Shown: positions 1-12,029 of the stretch, piece by piece | Position numbering within the stretch: position 1 is the stretch's first letter | Layout of the letters: each line of letters starts with the position of its first letter | NCBI RefSeq assembly: GCF_030867095.1 | Contig: NC_081826.1 | Coordinates: 40,588,001-40,652,000 of the forward strand | Source of the DNA: Alligator mississippiensis | Taxonomy: Eukaryota > Chordata > Crocodylia > Alligatoridae | DNA length: 64,000 nucleotides | Direction of reading: 5' to 3' | Position numbers and translations under genes: made by a program | The notes under the pieces: model-generated | The model's database searches: none | The model's input: the letters and a program-made list of their open reading frames with translations, nothing else | What the model was told of the DNA's origin: nothing

Positions 1-973
1 GGTCCAAGGACAAAGCCTTGGGTGACCCCACTGGTCACAGGGCACCATGACAATTGACTTCCATCAATTACCACCCTCTGGGTCTGACCACGGAGCCAAT
101 TTCCCAGCCAGCGGATCGTGGTGGACCCAAGGCCACAATTGGCCAGTTTTGCCAAGAGGTGATCATGGGATACCAGATCAAAGGCTTTTTTGAAGTCAAG
201 ATATATGACATCAATCTCTTCTCCCTTGTCCAGATGATAGGTCACCTGGTCATAAAAGGAAATGAGATTGGTCAAGCAAGACCTACCCGCAACAAACCCG
301 TGCTGGCTATCCCTCAGGATGCTGGCGTCGGCCAGTCCATTAAGGATGGCCTCTTTAATAAACTTTTCTAAGATCTTCCCCGGGATAGAAGTCAGGCCTA
401 TAGTTAGTCAGATCCACTTTCCTCCCTTTCTTGAAGATAGGCACCACATTGGCCTTCTTCCAGTCTTTGGGCACTTCCCCAGAGTGCCAGGAGTTCTCAA
501 AGATCTGTGCCAGAGGCTGGGCTACGATGCTCGCCAGCTCCTTGACTACCCTGGGGTGTAGATTGTCAGGGCCAGCTGACTTGAAGGTATCCCGCCTCTC
601 AAGGTGTTCCTTTACGAGGTCAGCATTGTTGGAGGGCAGGGGATCTCCCTCACCCGGACCTCCCTGTCCCATAGTAGGCATGGGCCTCCCATGGGACTGA
701 TGAAAGACTGATGCAAAGTACCCATTTAATAGGTTGGCTTTTTTCTGGGTGTCAGTTGTCCCATCTGGATCAGCAGGGGTCCAATGTTGTCCTTGCTTTT
801 CCTCCGGCTCCCCACATAAAGGACTTTTTATTGTCCTTGATACTCGAAGCTAGTTGGAGTTCAGTTGCAGCTTTGGCTTTCCTGGTTTGCTCCCTGCAGG
901 ACCAGACCAGTGCAGAATATTCCTCCTTGGAGGTGACTCCCATCCTCCATACTTTGTAGGCCTTTCCTTTGTA
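1..973 (-). mobile_element. CR1 LINE fragment, central part of the reverse transcriptase
   Basis: Read on the minus strand, this stretch encodes recognisable CR1 pol pieces in order: a pre-RT linker (KDNKKSF), the start of the RT domain (DTFKSAGPDNLHPRV, PKDWKKANVVPIFKKG), and then the RT core (FYDQV, YLDFKKAFDLVSH, VTSGVTQGFVLG) running to the window edge. Several frame changes and stops separate the blocks, so the copy is dead. The 5' end lies near 973, where sequence of the fold-back element begins. The catalytic DD box and the 3' end would lie left of the window. The copy is more decayed than the CR1 at 58-61 kb and differs from it in sequence, so it belongs to another subfamily or is older. 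It lies in a NIPAL2 intron, antisense to the gene. Confidence 0.88.
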
Positions 974-2199
974 GGCGAGATTCGGAAAGATTCGGAGAAT
1001 TGGACATAGACACAGCTTTCAATGTTTTTTCTTCATACCTCCAGGTAGCAGGCAGCTCTTGAATGCTGCGATGCTGGGGCACATGGAGCGTCCCACAGAA
1101 GTACAGAGGGCTCCCCAGCATGCTCAGCAGCAGACACAAAAGTGGACCAGAAACACTTCCAGTCCACTTCCGGGTCTGCCAGGGAGTGCGCTGGGCCCCC
1201 CTCCCAGCGCCCCCTTGGCTCAATGCCTGGTGCCTCCTGGGTCTGGGGAGGTACCCGGGGTCCCCCTGAGGCCGACTGCCAAGCCGGGGGAGCACAGGGG
1301 AGGTCCCCAGCACACTCCCTGGTGGACCCGGAAGTGGACCAGAAGTACCTCTGCTCCACTTCCAGGTTCACCGCCAAGCATGTAGAGGGCCCCCCCGCAC
1401 TCCTGTGGGATGCTCCATGTACCTCACCATCACACCATTCACAAGCCATGCTATTACCTCAAAGTATGTAGAAAAAACATTTAAAGCTGTGTCGATGTCT
1501 GAATCACTCATTCTCCAACTCAGCATCGAATCTTCAGATTTGGATTCGGTCAAATCGAATCAGGGATGGTGATTCATAGATTCATAGATGTTAGGGTCGG
1601 AAGGGACCTCAATAGATCATCGAGTCCGACCCCCTGCATAAGCAGGAAAGAGTGCTGGGTCTAGATGACCCCAGCTAGATGCTCATCTAACCTCCTCTTG
1701 AAGACCCCCAGGGTAGGGGAGAGCACCACCTCCCTTGGGAGCCCGTTCCAGACCCTGGCCACTTGAACTGTGAAGAAGTTCTTCCTAATGTCCAATCTAA
1801 ATCTGCTCTCTGCTAGCTTGTGGCCATTATTTCTTGTAACCCCCGGGGGCGCCTTGGTGAATAAATACTCACCAGTTTCCTTCTGTGCCCCCGTGATGAA
1901 CTTATAGGCAGCCACAAGGACGCTTCTCAACCTTCTTTTGCTGAGGCTGAAAAGGTCCAGTTTCTCTAGTCTCTCCTCGTAGGGCTTGGTCTGCAGGCCC
2001 TTAACCATATGAGTGGCCCTTCTCTGGACTCTCTCCAGGTTATCCGCATCCCTCTTGAATTGCGGCGCCCAGAATTGCACGCAGTACTCCAACTGCGGTC
2101 TGACCAGCGCCCGCTGATCTAAATCAACAAATTGAATCGCTGCCTGGTTGGGGCCAAATCCAAATCTGAATCAAATAGGGCCCACTTCGCACACCCCTA
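974..2199. mobile_element. Fold-back hAT-like element, copy 1, interrupted by CR1
   Basis: The two arms are inverted copies of each other. Both carry the block with ACACAGCTTT followed by a T-run and a TACCTC motif, and both turn into AT-rich repeats of GATTCG/CGAATC type. Between them lie GC-rich repeats of the motif GGAAGTGGACCAGAAGTA in both orientations. The right end, CACACCCCTA at 2199, matches the ends of the copies at 25.9 and 56.5 kb. The outer left end is not visible, because CR1 sequence occupies everything left of about 973. A second CR1 splits the right arm at 1574-2114. Long open frames here are translations of the inverted repeats and show no protein family. Confidence 0.75.
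1574..2114 (-). mobile_element. CR1 LINE 3' end inside the fold-back element
   Basis: On the minus strand this reads as the C-terminus of CR1 ORF2 (EYCVQFWAPQFKRD, then PYEERLEKLDLFSL, GVTRNNGHKLAESRFRLD, GLPREVVLSPTLGVFKRR), with a stop close to the end and then the short CR1 3' UTR ending in the octamer-like tail ATTCATAG repeated. The terminal 143 codons are open without a break, so this is a relatively young 5'-truncated copy. It sits in the right arm of the fold-back element, with TGAT on each side, and therefore arrived later than that element. Confidence 0.92.
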
Positions 2200-3572
2200 G
2201 TATTTGATATTGTCTACCACTAGGTGGTTCCCCATTGAGCGTAGAAGTCTCCTTATGTGTCCATCTCTCCCCACCCATTATATAGAAGAGTGGTGCCCAG
2301 CTTTATGGCCCGGTGTGCTGGATGAGTGGTTTGGGGGTTGGTCTGTAGGCTGGATCCCCCACAGAGTTGGTGCAGGGGTTAGTCTGTGCATGCAACCCAG
2401 CCAGTTGGCCTAACCCTGCATATCTGGGTCCAGCTGCATGCTGGCACAATCCCCAGGGGTCCAGAAATTTGGCAACAAGGGGGTGGCAATTAGCACTGCC
2501 ACTGCTTCCCCATTGCCAAATTTCTGGGCCTTTTCTGAAGCCCTGTTGGCCAGATAACATGGCTATATAGGCTGGATCTGGTATTCAGGCTGGGAGTGAG
2601 CATGCCTGGTATTGAGAAGCCTGGGTGCTTATTTGTGAGGTCTGGATTCCATTCTGGGGACTAGATGCTGGAGCAGCTAACTTTCAGATGCTTCAATACT
2701 TTAGAGAATAGGTGAAGCTAACAACAGTAAATACTTGAAAAAGGGCAGCCTAAGTGTTGTACAACCAAGTATGAAAAGAGTAACTAGAGATCCCTGATTA
2801 GTTGTTAGCACCTAGGGGTTCAGGTGATATATAAGAAATCTTTGGGAATCTTTCACACTCGTTGAACAGCAAATCCTTAATCAGCTCTTAGCCCTAATGC
2901 AGTCAAACCAATGGGACCAACAATCTCATGTGACCATTTACTCTGCAGCTAGGACTGAGACGACACAGTGCATTACTATTTGGTTTCTGTGACTGACAGT
3001 GTTTGTACTGGAAGAGACTGAATTTGCTCTTCACCATTTTCCATCCATGCCTGTGACACGCATGAGGTAGTGATGCTGTATACAGGATCGGCTTGTTAAG
3101 GCGTATAACTTCCAGGTCACTGCTGGCCAATAGCCTGGCTTTAAGATAGAAAGTCAAATGAGTGACAAAAGGTTCTAGTCTAGAGTTTTTGATCATTCTA
3201 TAACTTTAGTTAACAATGCTACTATAGACACTATGTGAACAAGTATGTTCCTTGTTATGGCTTAATTTAGATATCAGTTCACAAACCAGCAAAAATTAAT
3301 GGATGACTGAGGTATCTCTAAGAACATAATTCAGTATGTGGAACCTTTGTTACTGCTCGTGATGTTCCATAAAAGCCTAGGCTGGCAGCAAACATAAGAG
3401 CAGTTGCAGGCCTCCTGATTCAAAATAATTGTAATAATGAGTCTCTTTACTTTTAAACTAAGCCGCTCAGATTTCGAATCCATTGACAGAGAAGCATGGA
3501 ACCCCATGAGAATATCTTTATGTCAAAAACAGCAAACTGCTTCTTAATCATATCATTATAACATTTCTGCAG
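2200..3572. other. NIPAL2 intron sequence without a recognised feature
   Basis: This is unique-looking AT-rich sequence between the fold-back element and the NIPAL2 acceptor at 3571-3572. I see no open frame with protein similarity and no repeat I can name. Confidence 0.6.
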
Positions 3573-3667
3573 GTGTCTTCTGTCATTTCTTGGTGTTTTC
3601 GTAATCACAAGAAATCGAGAAGCAGAGCACTTACGAATTCCTTATATTGACTGTGGACACATTCCTG
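3573..3667 (+). CDS. NIPAL2: NIPAL2 penultimate coding exon
   Basis: NIPAL2 belongs to the NIPA family of multi-pass membrane proteins (drug/metabolite-transporter fold) associated with magnesium transport. This 95-bp exon is bounded by a polypyrimidine tract with TGCAG acceptor and a GGTAAGT donor. It encodes the end of the last membrane helix and the start of the cytoplasmic tail: CLLSFLGVFVIT is hydrophobic and is followed by the charged RNREAEHLRIPYIDCGHIP. The exon starts with the last base of a split codon and ends with the first base of a glycine codon, which the next exon completes. The match to NIPAL2 is from memory of the vertebrate protein, above all the VITRNRE and Y-I-D-x-G-x-I-P-G motifs. 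Earlier exons, carrying the other helices, lie left of the window. Confidence 0.9.
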
Positions 3668-3793
3668 GTAAGTAGGTCTTAAGAGTTTTGAAAGAAGGAA
3701 AAATTAACAAAAAAAGTTCAAAAGAAAAAGTGGAGGGTGGGCCATTCGTTTTATTATGGCTGTTCCTTAATTTTTTTCCCCCTGTCCCCTCAG

Positions 3794-3888
3794 GAAAAAA
3801 AAAGATGGGCAAAATACAACCAGATTCAAACAGTTTATCCTATGGCACTTTGTCTAATGAAGGCGACATGGTGAAAACTCAAAGCTGA
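3794..3888 (+). CDS. NIPAL2: NIPAL2 terminal coding exon and stop
   Basis: After a 126-bp intron ending in CCCCTCAG, the frame resumes with GA completing the split glycine and reads KKKMGKIQPDSNSLSYGTLS followed by NEGDMVKTQS and TGA at 3886-3888. The IQPDSxSLSYGTL motif is the conserved C-terminal signature of NIPAL2 as I know it. The codons directly after the TGA read E-K-K. I recall the human protein ending in a Gly-Glu-Lys-Lys type tail, so the stop may be a small lineage-specific shortening by about five residues. Exon phase fits the preceding exon exactly. The tail is hydrophilic and expected to be cytosolic. No NIPAL2 coding sequence follows. Confidence 0.92.
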
Positions 3889-5775
3889 GAGAAGAAAGCA
3901 CTTTTACATTCCAGTTCACAAAATGAACTCTGTTTATTGAAATCATATCCATGACCACTACTTTACTGCAAATATTCTGTGCGTGTCAAGGAACTGTATG
4001 TTGACAATTCTTAGCATTATTTAAGCTTCCTTAACTTATCCCAGGGCTAGCACAGATGAGCAAGGAGGGCTTTTGTGCTTAAAGAAAAGCTAGCAATCAT
4101 TCAAAGGAGTTGGATATTTTCCTCATATAATACCACTTAGTAGTGCTTTGAGACCAGAATTGTACAAAGTTGTTGCCTAAAGGTGCAGGTAGGTGCGTAG
4201 ATTGATTTTTTTAAAACAGTATTTGGTGAGTGGTAGTTGTTCCGAAAGACAAACGTATATGTGGTATCTAATCTACACTGAGGTATGAAGAAAGCATGGG
4301 CATAAATTCCTCTGAAGCAGCTCTCTGGTAGGGAAGTTTATTTTTGTCCTATTGGACTGGAGTGGCAAGCAGGTATTTCAGAATAGTTCACTCTGATATT
4401 TGTCCCCTCTGTCTTCATTAGAAAAATGAAAAGCCAGCTTTTGGGGTCAGGTTTTTGAAGACTGTTTTTTGAGAGGAGAAGCCAAATTCCCTCTGCTGTT
4501 CTTTTTTTAAAAGACTCACCTGAGAAAGAAATTGATTCACTATGCAGGGCCCAATCCTGCAATACTGAAGTCAGTGAAAATGCTGAGGCTTTAAAGATCA
4601 CAGGATCAGACCAGCAGAGAGAAAGCCACTATGATAACATATGTCTTTCTTCATGAAAAAAAGGCTTCCTTGCATTCTCCCAGTCAGTACTGGGGGGGGC
4701 ATCTATTCCATACTAACTGGGGGGGAGGGGAGCCAGAAAGTCCTAATTTAATTTCAGCCATTGATTCACGGTGACAAAATTACTTGCAAGCATTAATCTG
4801 TGTGCTTCCAATTCTGTTTTTATTGGGTAATATGAATCTATCTCACTGGTATGCTGTGGGGATTACATAAGTACTCTGGGGAAAAGGTAAAACACTTTAA
4901 ATGTTCAGTGTTATTTCTTGAACCTTGTACAAAATAGATTACAGAATACTTCTACTCCTGTTAGTTGTGAATTACTCTTTAATAATGGGCATATGTCATA
5001 AATGTGTATATATCTCCTTTGGTGGCTCTGAGATTGTTTCTTTTCATTTTTTAAGCAGTTTTTTGTAGTCAGATTTTTTTAAATGTTATTTTAGAAGGAA
5101 TCTAGCCAAAGAGAAATAGGTTAAACACTTCGAAGTACCCACATATTTGTGCATTTGCTACACACTGATCTTCCTACATCCAAGATCCAGGGTTCTCTGA
5201 GAGGATTTTTGTCTTTTATTTGTTGTTTTTTTTTTAGTTTTATGATTTAAGCTTTACCAATTGGGATAGAACCATATAGTGAGAGTTAGTGTCCCTGTCT
5301 TTTTCTATCATTGGTTGTGCTCATTGCTTATCTGTCTCTGGGGTTTTGTTTTTCTCCATGATTCTTCCAACAATTAAGAGAAGCAACAAGTTTACATTCC
5401 TAAAGTCTAAAGTTAAAAAAAAAAAGAATATATACATTTTTTGTGCACTCCAACGAAGTGAAAATATAAGATCCTTTTTGACTGCCAAGTGAAACTGTAT
5501 GCATTAAGAAGGAAAATAGGATCCCTGTAGGTTTTTGTTGCTATTATTTCTGAGAGATGTTAGGGTTTGTTTGTTTTTTCTAAAATTGGCTGCAGAAAAC
5601 TTGTTTCCATGATTTGGGAGGTGTTAGACAGAAAATAATGGGTCATCAGTGACAGGATTTATTGTTAACAATTGGAAATTGAAAGCAGGAATCTATGGCC
5701 AAATCCATTATTTATTTTCAAACTTCTGTAATTCTTCTGAGAGTTTGAACAAAAATAAAAATGTGGTCTAGAGAT
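3889..5775 (+). other. NIPAL2: Probable NIPAL2 3' UTR
   Basis: The sequence after the stop is AT-rich and single-copy in appearance. The first canonical AATAAA I noticed on the + strand lies at 5754-5759, which would give a 3' UTR of about 1.9 kb. No transcript evidence is available, so the end is an inference. A short MITE relic (4546-4612) lies inside it. Confidence 0.4.
4546..4612. mobile_element. Short relic of an amniote palindromic MITE
   Basis: CAGGGCCCAATCCTGCAA at the left faces CAGGATCAGACC at the right, separated by a short core containing AAGTCAGTG. This matches the layout of a common turtle and crocodilian MITE with GGGCCCGATCCTGCA-type ends. It is old and diverged. Confidence 0.5.
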
Positions 5776-8700
5776 GAATTAAAAATAAAACAAACCCCCT
5801 GTCTGGGTAAATTTGTGTGTAGCTGATTTCTAGAGTAAAAATTCTAGAAGCCACAAACATGATTTAGAAACCTAGGCATATTCCAATTAATCCAAATCAG
5901 GACACATGTTACATTGTTGTAAGCTGTAGCAGTGGAGATTCATTATTATGGTGAAAAGAAAGGTGACTTGTCAATTTCATTTTGTTTAGAATCAGCTTCT
6001 AGTCGATTTCCTTTCAGATTGTACTGTGCTTAGATTGAAAAACCATAAAGGAATGTTTATGAAAACATACATCTTTTCACTGGAATGTAAAGGAAGAAAG
6101 AGAAACAGTTCCAGTTGTATTATATGTTGTAAGACCTTATGTTTTGTCCTAAGATCATAATTTTCGGCCAAAGGTGACTTATGAAACCTTTATGTGCAAT
6201 AGAATCTTTTTAGAGCCTGAATAGGTCCTGGATGAAACCTAGCAAAGTAAAAAATAAATAAACCTGTGACCCAGGTTTAACCCCTCTGAATGGCCTCCAT
6301 GGGTTCCAGGGTGTTAGTCCAACAAACCAGAACCAGCAAGATGAATTCAGCATGTGTTACCCTGATCATAAATACTGTTGTAAAAGCCAAAACATTGACT
6401 GTGGAACTGAAAACAGTTACTAATGAAGCAGGAGATCTGGTTTTTTGTCCCTCCTAAACCTGAGGAGTTTCAAGTCCATATCTCCTACCTCACAGTAGAC
6501 TGCCCAATCACCAAACTATAGACAAAGTAAGCTGGAAACACTGTCCTTTTGAAATTGTGCAGAAAGGAATGCAAGGTCCAGGAAACCACAGAGAGGGAGC
6601 ACAAGAGGGAGAATGACTTCATAGGGTATGCCTGGGGTACTCACCAAGGAGGACTGTGTCCTAGGTTCTAGTCTCTGCTCTCAGGACTGTTCATGCATTT
6701 TACCTTAAACAGCCATTGGATAAAACCAAAAATAAAGCTGGGAGCAAAGATGGAAACCCATCCTTCTTTCTCCTGCTGTGTTTTACAAGAAGAGAGTGAG
6801 CTCTGATCAGTTCTTTCAAAGAACAGTCTTAAGTATCTGACTTCAGGAAAGGATTATGGGCTTGAAAACATGTTTCTAAGGTGTCTAATTCTCCCCATGC
6901 ACTGTTGGCAACATAAGCACCTAAAAGGTAGTCAGCTAATTTGTGGTAGCTAATTTGTACTTGGACCTAGCTGTAGGTGCTTAACTTGGGGTTATGGATT
7001 CTTCTATAGGCCTAAAATTTAGTCCTTGAAGTACTCAGCCAAGCAACACATCATTTCTTTTATGGATCTAGCTACTGGTTTTCAAAGTCAGAACTGCATT
7101 TGCATTGTATTTGAATCTGCAGTCCAGTTGATTCACCAGTCAATGCTGTCAAAATATTTGTCAGTTTACTAAGTCTCAGGGTCTAGAATTCAGGCATCAT
7201 GATAGATGGAGTTCTTGCCTGGCTTTTAAGCAGACAGTCACACAGGCCATCTAAAGTCTCTGCGGAGATGCATTGGACATAAGGTCAAAGAAAATTGCTG
7301 ATTACGTTCAAATGAGAGCTACTGAGAAAATGATTAAACGATTGGCTTTAGTACTGAATATTTTACGTAAAGTTAATGTATTATTGTAGCACAGACTGTT
7401 AATGCTTCAAGCCTGCAAAGTGGCCAGCAGCCATTAATGATGAAACCAAGTTTTGTATCTTGCTGGGTAACATTAGTAAAAATGGAAATGATTGATTTAA
7501 ACCTCCAGCATATGCACACACTTGCCAACTCTTCAGTTGGAGATTTCCACTCCTGGAATAGGCATTGCCTCCCCAAGGTGAAATTCTTGGAGCATGCCCC
7601 CAATGTGCTTGCCAGGATCGTTAACTTGTCAGAGGAGCAGCATTGTCATTTGTCCTTTGTTTGATATTTGATGGGCCTAAGTCCAGACAAGGATCAACAA
7701 AGGAACAGACCTTGTCTCTCCCCTTAAAAATGATTTTGATTTCCAGTAGTATGTTTAACATACCCAGAAATATGCCTTACCCTCTTCAACATGGAGCACC
7801 AAGAATGAGAGAGAAGACAAGTGACACACAGGTTGCTAATAAGCAGTTCTACACAGTTCTGTGCTAGCACTTGCTGCTCATAATGCATCACGTGGCATTA
7901 AAATATATCAAACCACAACATACTTCAGCCTCTAGTTAGTGTTCCAGCAACAGGTGCTTGATGTTTTATAGGGGAAATATAACAACACGGATAAAGAGGA
8001 TGGTTTTAATAGACATACCAAACATTGGAGCCACCCACTTAATGTGGTTTTCATCAGACAATGCTTCATAGCAGACAGTCCCTACAAATGTGACTGTCTG
8101 ATGAATATATGTGCGAGTGTATTTTAACATTTGATGTAGTACCATGAGTAACAGGTGCCTTGGGCAGAAGCAATCATGAACTTAGTAGTTCTCAACCTTT
8201 TTGATTCCATGCTCTGTCCTATCCTTAACAACGGCCAAGGGATCCACATGAGGGATCCATATGACCTCCAGTATCAGGAAAACTCCAGCCAGAACTGGAC
8301 ACAATATAGTGTCACTTCCTTAGTGCATTGCCATGAGCCCACAAGGCAACACTATGCAGAGTCACCTGAGCTACCTCTACTCATGCTATTCTCACACTGG
8401 AAGCAGGATAGTTGTGTTAGCATGGTGCTGCACCCATGCAATTATCTCTGCCTCTAACTGCTTGAGATTATCTAGTGTGACCTTCAGAATCTCACAGGCC
8501 ATAAAACTACTGCTAGTTACTCCCCCATAGAGCCTAATCACATTTTTGTCCTCTTTTTGATAAAGAGCTCCGTCTGTTTAGCTTGAGTTTCTTAGTGTAA
8601 GGTTCTTGTGGTTCTACTCTATACCTCTCCAGTTTTTCAGGTTGGAGTATTGTTATAGCCCTGATGGTCAAGGAAATATGCAAGCAGCAAAAAAAATCCC

Positions 8701-8850
8701 CTTGTTTCTCCAGTTCTTCAGCATCCTGGCTAGCAAAAATGGAGACAGTAACCTAGTATTGGTTGCACAGTGCTGTGTACTGAAGTAGGAATCCCTTTCC
8801 TGCTATTCTGCAGGTGGAAAAATTACAAAAACTATTAATAGATATTGTCA
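5776..8850. other. Intergenic sequence without a recognised gene
   Basis: This is AT-rich sequence with scattered stops in all frames. A segment near 8190-8215 (TAGTTCTCAACCTTTTTGAT) resembles one end of a Charlie-type hAT element, but I could not place its partner. Nothing else is recognisable. Confidence 0.5.
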
Positions 8851-10990
8851 CTGCCTGATGATAAAAAACCAAATCCAAAAAACAACCAAGGCACCTAATA
8901 TAAGACCTAGGTGGTATTTCAGTGCCCAAAGCCAAAACTGCAGTGCTTAAAACCCCCACTCAGCTGTATATGGAGATGCCTAAACTCTAAAGTGCCTCTG
9001 TTTTCAACGTTAAATTTCCCCAGAGACCTAAAATTCCACTTCTGTGAATGCTGAGTGTTCTTTAGCCTTGATAGAGCTGAGCAGATCGATGCCTAGTTCA
9101 TGTATACGCCTGATAAAGAGTCATAAGCTATTCCTCTGGCTAAGTCCTTTGAGAGGCTTGATCCAGAAGGGTACTGTGAGTATGCGTATTGCATACCTAC
9201 CAGATGGGGCTCCTCAGAAACTGAAGCGATAGCTGCTTTATCAAAACACACCATGGCAGTGGTACTTCCTCTCTGCTTTGCAGGAGCCAAGTAGCAAGAG
9301 CTTTCTTCCAGGGTGCAGGATTCCAAAATTCAATTCCCTCCTCTGCTTAAGGGGAGTAGTCCAGCATCTCCACTCTCCTAGCAGGGGACTGTTTATACTT
9401 TGTATCCAGTTAGATTTAGGGCCAAATCTTGTTTCATCTTTATACATCTAAGTGCTACTTACATGTCCAAAAGTAGCCATGATATTATAGTGGCCTTTCT
9501 GACATTTACTGTAGGTTTTACATCCTGTTTCCCTGAGCCATGCTGCCTCCAGCTTGATCTTTGCCTGGCCTTGTATAGCTTTTCCTCTTGGCTCTTCAGT
9601 GGGCCAGCTTTAAGAGGCAGGGCCATTGGGCAATACTTATCCCATGGTGTCCTGGCACTTTGCTTGGAAGCAGAAGATGTATGTTCAAATTCCCTCTGAT
9701 AAGGAGAGGTCTAGAAATTGGGTCTCTCACTTTTTGACAAGTGCCCTAATCATTAGGCTATTGGGTTAAAAGGTGGCAGAGCGCTCCTTCTCCTCCTTCT
9801 ATGTCAAACAGTTGCTAGTCCTGATTTTTCTCCAGCTGCCCTTTTGGGGACTTAGTTATGCACCTACTTGTGTGATCCTATTCCACCACAGAGCATATAT
9901 GGCCATAACTGAACCTTGTAAGCATGCTCAGAAAAACAAACTTAGCTGCCTAGGTGGAAATATTTTCTAAAACCTGTATAAATGTCAAAAATGCCTTTTG
10001 CCTGACTACATTTGAATGCAGAAGCACCACTTAGATACATGAAGGTGCAACACAATTTAGCCCTTACTGTAAAATATATACATAGACTTTGGAGCAGGGC
10101 AGGTGAGTGCTGTAACCATTGTCCTACAGTGTCTCATTCTCCCTTTCTGACCTTATGCATCTTCAATGCTTTATGCACAATGGAGCAGCTCTGAGAAGAA
10201 AGGTGAAGAATGCCTCTTGTCTACCATAGATGATAGCCTGATGGTGTGGCAATCCTCTGGGAAACAGGAATGTTTTCAGGTGCTGTGACAGAGGAGAGAA
10301 TTGAATCTGCTCTTCCACATCCTAGGAGATCCATATTTACAGACTTTGGCTCTAGGTCTGAAAGCTTAGGTGCCTCCAAGCTGAGACTGGAGTCTGGGGA
10401 ACCGGTTTGTAGTAGTGATGAGTAAGACCATATCTATGTTGCTTCCTTGCAGGCCAGGGTCTGCCACCAAGAAACAAGTCTCAACTACTGAGTCTTGCTT
10501 TATGTACTGCAAAGCCCAGCCATTAGATACCATAGAATGCATTCACCAACCCCACTCTTATGTTTGTTAAAAACATGTTCAGGGCTGTTATAAGGTATCT
10601 ATCTGCACTAATTGTCAGGCTTTGGTGTACACAGCAAGAGTGAGTATTTGAAACTCACTTCACAGCAGTGGAATCAGGCTTGGCACAGAGGCTGTATAGA
10701 TTAGATATAACCTAAGCCATCTAAACCCCAGAATCATGGGGTCTGTCCTTGGTACATCCTGTTCTTTATCATAGGCCATTCTCAGGTTTTTGTGGAGTGC
10801 AGTCTGAGATGCCTAATGCTCCCCATGCTGGTTCTGGGAGCCCAGGAACCTAACTTGGGGCCCTGGATCCTGGACCAGACACTTAAGTCCCTTTTTGGAG
10901 CTAGGTTTTGGTTTAGCAGAGAAAGCATCTCATGCCGAGTAGAATTCCATGGCACTATTTGAATATACTGTAGGATGTTACACAACACAG
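8850..10990. repeat. Cluster of decayed amniote interspersed repeats
   Basis: The stretch contains several phrases typical of old sauropsid repeats: AGGCACCTAA-like motifs, TGCCTAAACTC, and a tRNA-like piece at 9640-9790. The latter, read on the minus strand, has an A-box-like TAGCCTAATGATTAGGGCAC followed by a CCCAATTT/TTTGAAC region. Related pieces occur at 10080-10330. They look like fragments of one or two old non-autonomous families. I cannot name the family or fix the ends. Confidence 0.35.
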
Positions 10991-12029
10991 TGTGTATGAC
11001 TCTCTTGCTGGTGCTGCTGTACTACAAATAGTCTGAATTTGTGTTTTTTAATTATTGAAAATTAACAGACTGGTAATGTCACTTTGCTTCATGCAGTTTA
11101 ATTTGTAATGGAGTTCTTCATTTTAAAGAAAATAATCTGCTTTGTATAGCTGTGTCTGAAAGCCTACGCTGGAGCACTTTGAGTGTGATTATGGTGACTC
11201 ATATTTTTAATGGCTTTTTTCATGTTAAAAATGGCTCCTTTCCAAACAAGTCCTACAAGGCCTCATATAACAAACAAGGGTTACTGCTCTTTTCCACACA
11301 TAATATGAAAAATATCCTTCAGTGAAGCTGAGCGAACTGCAGTACATCTGCTGTAGTTTGGACTGATGCACAGCTCTAGCTCACTTACTATTACACATGC
11401 CACTTGGTAAAGCAAACCACCTGTTTCCTGCACAAGATTCAGCCCCAAGCATTTTAAATGTTTCTCTGAGGATGAAATCCATCCAAACCACTGATGGGGA
11501 ATGACAACCTTGGCATTCTTTTCAGCTACATTTGTTGTTGTGCCATTTGTTGTTCACTAAGGAGCTCTGTGGTCTTGAGTCTAGTTTTCCACTGTAACCA
11601 GAAAAGTACAGGTTATGCCAAGTGGAAATAGATTCATAGTTCCCTATTTATAAAGCTCCTCTTTCCACAAGTGTGATTGACAAAATCTCCATTTTTAAGC
11701 TAAAAAGGGCACCTTTGAGAGAACAAATAAGGGAAGTGACAAAGAAAAGAGAGAAACTTCTCTGGATCTTGCTATTGCATGTCTTGTGCTTCTATTCCAA
11801 ACCTTCCTCAGAGACTCTCTGCTCAGGGCCTGATGTGCAAGCTTTTGCACATGATAGTCCAAATGAGATTCAGTGAGACAAATCCTATGCAAAGAAAATG
11901 CTTATGTGCCCTCCCAGCCAAAAGGAGAGGAAGTGGTGACAGGGTAGGGTACTGAGGGAGGGATGTCACCTTCCTACATGCAGATCCCTCCGTTTCCCTA
12001 TAGAGACAACCCCACAAGTGTACACTTAA
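10991..12029. other. Intergenic sequence without a recognised feature
   Basis: No open frame with recognisable similarity, no repeat ends and no RNA gene are visible here. Confidence 0.5.
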
